Position numbers and translations under genes: made by a program
From: Massariosphaeria phaeospora
Taxonomy: Eukaryota > Ascomycota > Dothideomycetes > Pleosporales
Assembly (NCBI GenBank): GCA_011032825.1
Contig: JAADJZ010000003.1
Coordinates: 434,001-498,000 of the forward strand
Direction: 5' to 3'
Length of the DNA: 64,000 nucleotides
Part shown: in pieces, positions 54,938-64,000 of the stretch
Layout of the letters: each line of letters begins with the position of its first letter
How positions within the stretch are numbered: the stretch's first letter is position 1
Notes under the pieces: model-generated
The model's database searches: none
Seen by the model: only the letters and a program-made list of their open reading frames with translations
What the model was told of the DNA's origin: nothing

Positions 54938-56699
54938 CGTGGACGCGTAGGTCAGTGTCCCTATCGGCCTCTCGTCGACGGCACTAGGTGTTGTGTGTTG
55001 TAGCAGCCACAGTGGAAGAGCTCATGCGCAGCGCAAGCACGGCACCAAATTACCTGCAAATCGGCCCTGGATACGCGTACGCACTCTGCACACAGAGACG
55101 GGGCAGCACGAAAAAGAAGAAGCAGAGGGTATCGCGAGTCGAAGGTTTTATAATGTTGCGCTGCGCCGCCAAGACGCAGTATCACTGTACCAAAGAAACG
55201 GCAAACTTTAAAAACGACGCTCGGAAACTGGACCCGCGACCATAGAAACAACTAAGGCTCAGTTTTGAAGATTCTAGGTAGGTCTGCGACGCGAACTGCG
55301 TCCGCGATGGTGGTGCAGCAAGCTGGAGATGGTAGGTTAGGTTTGCGGACGGGCGCTGACGAGGAACGGCGCGTTGAAAGCGCATGGAAACACCACGCGA
55401 GCGCGAGCGCGACATCGAGAGCTCCAACTTCGTCTACGCCGCTGACTGCGTACTTGCCTTGCCGGATGAATGATTCTAGTGCAACATTTCCGAACAGCCA
55501 TCCACCCAATAAGAATAGTGAAAACTTTCGAGCACCACCCACTGCCCTCCATCTCCAGACCCACGAACCCGCTCCATACCTGCCCCTTCAACGATTGTCC
55601 CCCGTTCATATCCATCATACCCGCTCCCCAGTTCAGTTCAGTTCTCCTCAACCCATAACCCCCCTTTCGAGATACGTACGGTAGGCGACCATCTCATACA
55701 AACCAACAAGCCCAGCGTCCTCTTATCAACCGCAATAAGATAACATCCCTTGAGCAAGTTAAGTTTCCAGGCAGTACATATTGATTATCCAATCAACACC
55801 ATCAACGAGAGTTGTCGCCACCGCGATGATTCTCTCGACCACGGGCCGGGATATCGGCCTTAGCGGCTACGAGGAAAGGAAATTGAAATTTGCAGAGAGG
55901 GGGTTGGAACTTTGGAACAGGGATAGGTGGGATGGTGCAGGTTGAGGAGTTTGGTGCGCGGTACAAGGGGGGGAGGTGTGGTTCTAGATATGCACCCGCA
56001 ACTCCTCTGTACTCGAAATATAAATTTCCCTTTTCAGAACCCTTTTACCCCGCAACATTCCCTTCCTGCACAGCGCTAGCGGCTAAACCTAGTTAAGCTT
56101 AAGCTCAAGCTCAAAACAAATGAAGTATCTCAACACAACTCCAATTCAACTCCTCCTTGCCAACTGTCCTGCACCTCCCTCCCTACCTACTATACAACAC
56201 TCAACTCCTCCTTGCTAACTATCCTGCACCTTCCTACCTTCTATACAACACAACACTCAACTCCGCTCAACTCAACTCAACTCAACTCTACTCAACTAAA
56301 CCAAATAGGTCTTGCGTGCGTACAGAGACGTAGCTATCGCAAGTACAGTACTTTTGCCGTATTCTTACAAACGCGAGAGAACTAGGCGGGCGTGCTTTGT
56401 GATGCGATGGCTGGGACTTGGTGTATTAGCGGGGGTTTTTGCTTGGGCTTTGGTGTGGTGGTGGGGTTTGGGTGTTGGCTTGAGGTGCGCGATGGGGGGA
56501 AGAGGGATTTAGATGGACGGAATGGGGAGGTTGTTTAGTGGTGTAAGGGATTCGCAGTACGCGAAGTTTGGTTTAGTTTAGTTTACTATACTCACATCGC
56601 ATCTTATCTCATCTCCGCACCATCCGCACCCACCCAACCCCCTCCCATCCTCCTCTCCCATCCTCTTTCCCTCCCATCCTTCCCTCTCTCCCCTCTCCC
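54938..56699. other. Intergenic 1.8 kb
   Basis: A minus-strand frame at 55252-55542 begins only with GTG but has a membrane-like start (FSLFLLGGWLFGNVALESFI) and a possible donor GTACGC after RQGK. I could not complete a gene. CAACT tandem runs lie at about 56265-56292. Otherwise nothing seen. Confidence 0.35.
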
Positions 56700-58696
56700 C
56701 TACTCCTCCTTGCCCTTCCCCAGCGTCGTAACCCTCGCCAAAAATGACGGCCGCTCCCTCTGCTTCTCCATACGCGCATGCCACTCCCGCTCCTTCTCCA
56801 CAGCATTCTTCTTCGCCCGCAGCGTGTTCCAGCGCATGTAGTAGCAGCATAGCGGGAAGAGCAGCGTGCCGACGAGGCACCAGGCGAGCAGGATGAGGAT
56901 GTTGAGGGTGGTGCGGGGGTGTAGGTCGAAGAGGGTGGCGCGGGTGAATTCGACGACTGGGGGAGGGGGGTTAGTATGGGGGAGGTGTGGGAGGGGGAGA
57001 GTGGGTGGGGGTAGAGGGGGTAGCTGGAGAGGGTACATGGAGGGGGTACATGGAGGGGGAGAGATGGACGAACCGTTGTGCATGGGCCAGGCGTAGCCCC
57101 AGCGGTAGAACGGGGAAGCTAGCTCTAACGGGTAGAAGCCCGTGGCTACGTTGCTGATGATCCAGAAGATGAGCCATAGGGCGGTCCACGGCGTGCCTTG
57201 AGGGGGGAGTCAGTCAGCATAGTTCAGTTCAACTCCGCATCGGGGACGACGAGTTCCACAACGTCACATCGATCTCCAGAAAGACTGAACTCACCGCACA
57301 ACATGGCCATATTCTCGCTCGCGAGGCCAAACCCCGTCATGCCAATCCAATTGCCCATCCAATACACCACAAACGTCGCCTTCCCATACGCATTCGGGTT
57401 GCGCGCCGGCCAGACGTGGGACGCGGGGCTGTTGGCGAACGGCAGCAGGAAGGCGAGGCTGACGAGCGAGTACACGCACGACAGCAGCAGGTACGAGGCC
57501 ACGGTCGCTGTGTAGCGCCACACGATCAGCTGGTAGAAGTGCAGCGGCGGGTGGCCTTTCGGCGCCAGGTATTTCATGTGGATGGGCAGGAAGAAGGTGA
57601 AGGAGAAGAAGGACAGGACGATCAGGTAGATGAGGCCGATGCTGATGGCGGGCGTGGCGACGGGCGGGCCGAAGGGGCGCAGGTCGTACAGGGTGAATTC
57701 TATGCCGGGGGAAATGGCTTGCGGGGCGATGGCGAGGTTCAGGTCGGAGGGGGACAGCGTCGAGAGGAGGTGCGTGAGCCATGCGCGGCCGAAGGTCGAG
57801 ACGGCGGCTTTTTGGATAGTGGTCATGCTGGGGATGATGTAGCTCGCCGTGGTCGTTTGGTCGCGTGCCGAGTTGTAGATGATTTGGCAAGCGCCGAGAG
57901 GGTCGTAACTCGCGTTGCCCTCTCGCACGGCCGCTTCCAGCAGCGCCGTCGCATTCGGATTGATGATAACCGCAGCCCAAGCTTCGAACTCCCAGACGCT
58001 TTCTCGTACTTTGAGCGGATCGTTGTCGAAGTCCGAGGGAGCGCGGAAGGTGTAGCCAGGATGGTTTCCTCCCCGGTCGATCAAGTCTTGTATTGAGCGC
58101 GTGACGAAGGGGCCGATGAAGGGTTCAACATTTTGGTATGGTGCGATTTGAGCGTCAAAGTCTACGATCCAGATGCCGAGCGAATGCATGTGGTCCTCTT
58201 GGCGGAAGAGCGCGCCCCAGAAGAGGCAGAGGAAGCCCATGATGGCGACGGAGAGGATGAGGTCTTCACTTTGTTAGAACTCCCAAGTAGCTGTGAGCGA
58301 GGAATAGTCTTTCTTACTAGTCCGTAACCAAAGCTTGACCACGTGTAGCCGCACGCCCGCCTGTCATTGTCAGTATTAGAGCTAACAGCCGAAGGCAAGT
58401 CCATATACCATCGACCAGTGCCAAAATCCCACAGGGGCAGCAGGTTCCCGCCGGGAACTTTTGGTTCGACCTTTCTGTAGCGTATTCGGTCGCGTTGGTG
58501 CTGGCGTTGGCCCAGCGTCCCGCTGCGTCTCGGCCTTCTCGATGTCCATTTCCTGACCATCCTGCGCAGGAGACTCATTGTGAAGTTCCTGCTCTTCTTC
58601 CTCCTCTTCTTCACTCACTGTCGAATCACTGTCTGACACGATCTGATCGTGTTCGTAATGCGGCGCGATTTGGCATCCAAGGGCCGGAGCCGGCAT
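56700..58696 (-). CDS. DUF3533 / SNG1-like membrane protein
   Basis: Five exons (58696-58409, 58360-58318, 58263-57295, 57196-57074, 56956-56700) with introns of 48, 54, 98 and 117 bp give 559 residues; all phases close, including a 43-nt exon 2. After an acidic N-terminal tail comes the first membrane segment (VVKLWLRT, then LILSVAIMGFLCLFWGALFR), an outside domain typical of the family (VDFDAQIAPYQ, GPFVTRSIQDL), and a C-terminal group of five to six helices with the family signature WLIFWIISNVATGFYPLEL, FYRWGYAWPMHN, VVEFTRATLFDL. The yeast member SNG1 gives nitrosoguanidine resistance; the biochemical role is still unclear. The last ~40 residues are basic and cytosolic. Confidence 0.9.
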
Positions 58697-59054
58697 GATG
58701 GCGGCGGCAGAGTGCCCTGCAATTCGGCAATTGCCCGTGCGACGCAGAAGTGCGAGATCACACTCGAGGTTGGCGGAGGTGGGAAAGCGGCGGGTTATGA
58801 TGTTTTGATGCAGTAGTTGACGCTCGTCGCTGACGAAGCTTCGCCAACAGGTCAAATATGCGCTACGGGTGAGTGGAGGTCCGTGATTGGTTGCGGGGCG
58901 ACGATCCGCAAAGCTTAACCTGCCGCGTTGTGAATGCTAGTCTACGCCGGGAATGAAGCTATGGCCCGCAGCCTGGATTGCAAATGATGACTGGACTGCT
59001 TGATAATAAAACGAGTACTGGGTATATACATTCATGTTATCTTACTGCAGGCCT
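58697..59054. other. Promoter of the DUF3533 gene and 3' flank of the ferric reductase gene
   Basis: About 360 bp. No separate feature seen. The frame continues upstream of 58696 only from non-ATG codons. Confidence 0.4.
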
Positions 59055-61381
59055 TTATGTAAAACTTTCCGTGAAGATCTCGACACCTCTCTCCCGTCTC
59101 CCCAAAGCGAAATCCAAGTTCATTATCGCAACGACGTTCTTAGCCTCGGTGGCCAACTCACGGTTCGCACACAAAGCTATCATGGTTCGCTCTTTTGCTA
59201 GAGTCGGGACCAAAGATGAGAGGATATGAGGGAGATTCGGACGAGAGCCGTACGACCTAACAATGAACTCAGGCCTGGAGGACTTTGGCGCGGTCTTTTG
59301 GCGCTCGAGCTGAAGCATCCGGCATTGGCAAGATTTCTGAAAGGAAGACGCCGCTTGATTGTGCTTTGTGTTACAAAACGTCGTACGAGACCAGCACGAC
59401 GTTTCCAACTCATCGATCGTTGCATCCAAGTCAGAAACACCACACATATCATCTTCACCAAGCAGCGTGGACGACGCACCGCTTTCGAAACTGGACCGAG
59501 AATCAAGCTCGCTCATTTGCGGATCAGGTCCCATCAGAGCCTGCTGAGCCTCCTCTTCCGCATCCATGTCTTCATCTTCCTCGATCGTCGCATTCGGATT
59601 GCGTATCCTAAGCGGAGTTCTCCTGGACTGTGGCTTTTTCTGAGGTTGACGAAGATGCGCAAATGGGTCGTATCCAGGCATTCCAACAGTATTCTGCCCT
59701 ATTTTTGAGCTTGGACACGTTACGTGAAACTTTGCTGAAATGGATATTCCGGCGTCCATGAGAATGCTACTGTGCTGCGTGAGCATGCTAGTAACTGTAC
59801 TTTCTAGTTGTGGTTCAATATGGCGCACCACCCAAATAAATCTGATCCGCTTCATTGGTAAGTTTTGCTGTCCCTCAAAGCATAGCTGCTCGAAGTAACC
59901 CAGAACCGATAGCGCAAACGACACTCCAGTCGAGGTGACAAGGAGGACCAGGCTTTCGTATTCCTCCCACGCAGGCGGTGTCCCGTAAGGGCCATCGACG
60001 AAAGCAGTCAAAGATGTCGAAGGCTGAGTTGAGTTAGGACATGGCGCGGATAGCCATCTAGCGTGATATTGGGCCAGACGAAGCGTGAGCCCAGAATGCG
60101 ATCGTACAAAGAATAACATGTCGTTAGAGACTGATGTCGAAGTCGAAGACAACAGGCTATGCGCCTCGAGGTCTGAATGCTCGTTAGACAGTTGAGAGAG
60201 TGCTAAACCTTCAGAGCAGGTAGCGGGTGTGAATGGGTGCGACTCCATAAGACCCAGCTTAGGTATGTATAACCTGACATGTTGGCCGGGTCTCCAAGAG
60301 AAGGGTACATCGCTTATACGAATTACTGTGGTCGCCTCCGGCTGACCAATAGAGCAATCGGTAGTATGGGACGCGATCATTTTGATCGGGTATCCTAATG
60401 ACAGTACTTCGCGAGTCGGACCTTTTCTGAACTTGGCAAACCTCCTCTTCGATAGCTGGATAGACACATTGTTCCACAGGAACGTGTAAAGACACATGGA
60501 TGTGTCAACAATAATTATACTAGCCGCCATGTAGATTGGTGTTCGCGCGTATTTCGGTACGTGCTTGAACATGACCCAAAGTAAGACCAGAGTCGACATG
60601 GAGTGATTCAGGTAGAACACCCAATAACTCCATTGTCGTAGTGGCAGAATGTTCGTTAAAATAATCCAAGCAAGAAGTGCGTATGCTCCTAATCCATACC
60701 TTATCATCATCCCGACCTTCTCTTGCGATTGGAAAGCGTCAGAAATTGAGATGGACGATATCTTGATCGCCATATGAATGCTAGCAGACAAGAAGAGAAC
60801 ACGACTCATCCACCGATGTAACCAACTGATTCTCTCGTATGAAACGGCAGCGAGAAGATTGAGCGGGCCACGTTTGGTAGCTAGAAAGTGGACTAAGGGG
60901 AGCTGGGCCAGTGTAATCCAGGCAGCGCGGAAGGCGACATCGTCGATGAATTTGGGGGATGCGCTAGGCGCATCTACGGACACAAGAAGAGCCGCGATGA
61001 TACAGGTATATGCGGTGAGCGAGAACAGACGCCCGAGCGTCACGGGGGACTTTGAAGTGGATCGGATCGGTCGCGGGACAGAGAAAAGCCAGAGGGCAGT
61101 AAAGTATGCGCACACTCGATCGATAGAGTTATGGATGTAGAAAGGAATTATCCGCGAGGCTTGCTGTTTGCGATGACTTCGGACCTGTCAGTAAACATTG
61201 TAAGCCAGTTAGCATGTGTTTTTGCTCACCATCGACGACTCCACCAGTTAAAGCTCCTCTGAGCTACCCTCACGGCGACAGTAGCCGCTATCGCAAGCCA
61301 GAGAAGCTGACTGAGACGTTTGTTAGACTCGCGTCGATGGTGTATGTGGTTCTGGTGCCGGATCTGGTCCAGGTCGTCCAT
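59055..61381 (-). CDS. Ferric-chelate reductase (FRE family)
   Basis: Exon 1 (61381-61230) and exon 2 (61176-59055), joined over a 53-bp intron, give 757 residues. The ATG at 61381 is chosen because MDDLDQIRHQN fits the short cytosolic starts of the family; longer in-frame starts exist up to 61693. Membrane helices include the haem-binding pairs of histidines (LHRWMSRVLFLSASIHMAI; WVFYLNHSMSTLVLLWVMFKH, broken here by length). The cytosolic part has FAD-binding SHPFTPAT and NADPH-binding VDGPYGTPPAWEEYESLVLL. A long acidic insert (NATIEEDEDMDAEEEAQQAL) precedes a final NAD(P)-binding piece (SLVPTLAKERTMIALCANREL). It would move electrons from NADPH across the plasma membrane to reduce Fe(III) for uptake. 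Iron-repressed expression is usual in this family. Confidence 0.92.
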
Positions 61382-62821
61382 TGTGGTGCGCGTATTGAGG
61401 GAAGTTGGCCGAACCGGAGTAAACAAATCGGGTAGCTGTTTATCATATCCTTCTATCATATCCTCCAGCAGGCCAGTGTAAATAGAAGAAGGTATGTGTC
61501 GAAAACGGATAGGAAACTCTTGAATAAAATCTGGGTTGGAATCTTCGACCGGGAGAATGGCGGCAGAGAGGTAGCAACAGAAATATGAAGCACAGTATTT
61601 TAGGAGATGCGTGGATATATTTTGAAAGCTAGCAATAGTTGCCCGACAGCGACGCAACTGGAGAACGGCGGTTCGACGGCTTCGAAACAACATTCACGCC
61701 AAGCGTTTCGCTGCGGTTTGAGCGCAGAGAGCGCAGCTGGAGAGATCGGAGCCGTGTCATCGCACGAACAGGATGGTGAGTCGAAATACAGAGCTGTCAT
61801 CTTCTGTATCCGTAAAGGACATGCCATTGAGCTGTAATAACTGTGACGTCGAGATGGAGGCAGGCAGGTAGTTGGGAGTCGGGACAGGACGGGGCTAGGG
61901 GCTAGGGGCTAAGCTAGGAAAGACGACACCTGCGTCCGGGTCGCCAAGGCCAGGCTAAAACTGCAGGCGCCCGACCTCGGGCCGTTTTGTGCTTCGGAGT
62001 GGAAACGCGACGTCCGTCCGACGAGACGACACCATATTCGACGTTGCGGCACCCGCACCCGCACCCCCGAGAGGCTCGAGCAGTTGAACGCAAGCTCAGC
62101 ATGCTGTTGTGTTCTGCACACATCTACCACATTTCCAGTACACGACCACCTCTCCGAGACGATCCAGGGCCGCCCCCCTAATGCGCGACGGCTCACAATA
62201 CGGCGCAGTCGATGAGGCTACGTCGTTATCCATGGCCTGCAAATACCACTGACAAGCTTTGCATACTCAGATCCGCAAAGCTCCAACGTTCCCATCGATA
62301 GTAAGGCCACCCCATCGTCACCATTCTTCTATCCACAGCTTCGCTCCGAGAGCCACGCCTTACAACAACAAACCCCGAAAACCCTGTGTCGACGGCATCT
62401 GCCTTGGCAGCTTTGGAAATGCCCAAGTGTATCTCGAATATCACAGGCCTCCAATTCGCAACATCTATCGTCGTAATAAAAGCTCTTCCGAGACAGGCCT
62501 GTCCGCAGTTGGGCAGTGCAAAAGCGCCCACGGACGTCCCCCGGGCCATCTAAGAGTCAGGACAGATGCCAGCCATAGTGATGAGCCGACTGCCAGTCAA
62601 CGAGAAGCCACACACGCATCACTCGACCAGAGGGCCTAGCGAACACAACACTGCGGTTCTGGCAACACACATCCGGAGAATATCAATTCCAATTTCATTC
62701 ACTACAAGCTCCGTCTCTAAGTCCTCGAGACAGTATTTCCACTGCAAATCCACCTGCAATGCTTGCGACCCCACCACAAGTACTCGAAAGAGTTATGTTC
62801 GGTGCAGAATCCACATGATCA
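61382..62821. other. Intergenic 1.4 kb
   Basis: Promoter side of the ferric reductase gene and 3' flank of the secreted protein gene. Frames on both strands are short and share no motif with known families. A GGGGCTA repeat of three units is at about 61892-61912. No gene supported. Confidence 0.4.
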
Positions 62822-63424
62822 TCACTTGTATTCAGGGTCGACGAATCTGAAATCGTACCCTTCAAAGAGTTTGTCATAGACGTCGTCCAGAAAATAGTCC
62901 CAAATATCCTCCACATTCGGGTCGTCGAAATCTGGATAGTCGTTCGCGATTGCCATATAGTTCATTGCCAGGTAATGACAGAGAAGGTAAGTCTTTCGGT
63001 ACCACTTCGCGTCACAGGCGCTCTCCATGTCAACGAGGAACTGCTCGTTGATTGCGTTGATGTTTTTCGGCGTCAGTCGATTCTGCGCCCGGTAGTTGCG
63101 GATACCGAAGGAGAGGCGGTCACAAGCGATTTTGAAGTTGAAGCTTAGTGGATCGTTGGGTGCGTCTCCGCAGCTGTTGGACTCGAAGATAAGGTGATAC
63201 CCGCTGGGCTTATCGGTAATGTTCTGGCGACGGCTAACGAAATCCTCGGTGTTGAGGCTAAAGAGCAGCTCGTCCGTGTATTCTTCTAGGGTTCGGGGTG
63301 GGACCACAACAGACACGTCGTTGGCATCCCACTCAAGCACTTCGCCGACAATTGGGGAAGGCAAGACTGCCGGAACTGCCAGAGCGTAGGGGAGCAAAGA
63401 GAGAAGGAGATTGAGGGCCTTCAT
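62822..63424 (-). CDS. Small secreted protein, candidate effector
   Basis: One exon, 200 residues, ATG at 63424. A clean signal peptide (MKALNLLLSLLPYALAVPA) is followed by a mature part of about 180 residues with four cysteines (ESNSCGDAP, FKIACDRL, MESACDAKW, YLLCHYLA), enough for two disulfides, and a very acidic C-terminus (DFDDPNVEDIWDYFLDDVYD). There is no membrane anchor, GPI site or catalytic motif I can see. An N-glycosylation site, NIT, is near residue 68. Secretion is well supported; the function is unknown. Effectors are often of this size and cysteine content, but so are many ordinary wall or self-recognition proteins. Confidence 0.75.
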   Translation of the reverse strand: MKALNLLLSLLPYALAVPAVLPSPIVGEVLEWDANDVSVVVPPRTLEEYTDELLFSLNTEDFVSRRQNITDKPSGYHLIFESNSCGDAPNDPLSFNFKIACDRLSFGIRNYRAQNRLTPKNINAINEQFLVDMESACDAKWYRKTYLLCHYLAMNYMAIANDYPDFDDPNVEDIWDYFLDDVYDKLFEGYDFRFVDPEYK

Positions 63425-64000
63425 GTCGGATTAGATATGCTGATGCTTGATAGAGGATGGGAGAGATGAGTTTGAAGTCGATGCTTGATCGAGGATGGAA
63501 GAGGTGAGAATGGAACTGAGGTAGGTACTCGCGCATGCTTTATATATGCGTCTGAATGTAAGGCTTACCTAGGAATACGCTGTATACCACCAGCACATCT
63601 CATAGCGCAGGCGCTCTTGCAACGTTCACTGACGGAATCCAGAAAGTTACCTAGTTCACATTCTATTGAAAGTCTCACCAAGCGGGGAAAAGTTTACGTT
63701 GGAAACGGGCACTCAGAAGATCTACATCTTCTCAGTGGTGCACCTGGTTACATCACAAAATTTATGGATCCGTTGATGCCGATCAAGCCATACACAAGAC
63801 AGTAGTTCAAAGGCTACGGGTTGGCTCCATCATGGGACTTTGGGTGGAGCACGTCATCCTGTCCTGTTTGGCGTCGAACCCAGGGCATGTCAATTCATGT
63901 CAATCTGTCAGTTTCACCATTCAAGTTGTTGCTGACTATGCTGACTAAAACGCAACAGCTATGATTCGCTAAAGCGGCCAACTGACTTCGACCGATGTAT
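63425..64000. other. Upstream region of the secreted protein gene
   Basis: Holds the promoter of the gene at 62822-63424. A tandem GAGGATGG(A)-GAG-TGA word occurs twice (about 63452 and 63491) in the leader. The rest to the window edge shows no gene. Confidence 0.4.
63539..63546 (-). promoter_or_regulatory. TATA box of the secreted protein gene
   Basis: TATATAAA on the minus strand, about 115 bp upstream of the ATG at 63424. Confidence 0.5.

Noticed and set aside
55252..55542. Membrane-like minus-strand frame
   Set aside because: It has only a GTG start and an uncertain donor, and I could not find a matching downstream exon.
57291..58096. Long alternative frames on both strands in the DUF3533 gene
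   Set aside because: Shadow frames with no membrane pattern; the spliced minus-strand model carries the family signature throughout.

Overview
The window reads as nuclear DNA of a filamentous ascomycete (Pezizomycotina; a Dothideomycete-like genome is my inference). The evidence is short introns (about 33-117 bp, mostly 45-75) with GTRNGT donors and CTAAC-like branch sites, Zn2Cys6 and F-box genes, a GH7 cellulase, a DUF3533/SNG1 membrane protein, a ferric reductase, hAT and pogo/Fot transposons, and stop codons of the type left by RIP (CpA to TpA). Coding exons were joined by hand from frame, splice sites and family motifs; no transcript evidence was available.

Left part (1-13 kb): an apparently intact hAT transposon with perfect 22-bp inverted repeats and an 8-bp target duplication (128-3221), a decayed or misassembled repetitive gene (about 4.06-5.56 kb), a four-exon TPR/SET-domain gene on the minus strand (5698-8134), a small coiled-coil gene with an in-frame TAG (10552-10982), and remnants of a duplicated coding segment (11.3-12.8 kb).

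Middle (13-38 kb): an AT-rich, transposon-scarred stretch, then two neighbouring same-strand paralogues of a family I do not recognise (14579-15862 and 16992-19700; one has a SUMO-interaction-like motif, the other an AT-hook). Next come three small genes, including a cysteine/histidine-rich protein (23247-24054) and a five-exon gene ending in 18 cysteines placed at exactly every third residue (24894-25681). An apparently intact pogo/Fot element follows (27728-29576), then a Gre2-like reductase (31017-32162). After it lies an MFS drug-transporter gene split by a RIP-degraded hAT element whose 8-bp target duplication shows the exact insertion point (32372-37075).

Right part (38-64 kb) is more gene-dense: an F-box protein, two tandem-repeat regions (about 40.0-40.6 and 42.0-43.4 kb, the second encoding a repeated peptide), a Zn2Cys6 regulator, a secreted GH7 cellobiohydrolase, an AT-hook/chromodomain protein, a repeat-containing hypothetical, the DUF3533/SNG1 membrane protein, a ferric reductase and a small secreted protein. 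These look like independent housekeeping, nutrition and chromatin genes. I see no biosynthetic cluster. The strongest candidates for undescribed biology are the Cys-every-third-residue protein and the AT-hook/SIM paralogue pair; the clearest evolutionary story is the hAT insertion into the MFS gene with RIP-type stops in both the element and its host gene.
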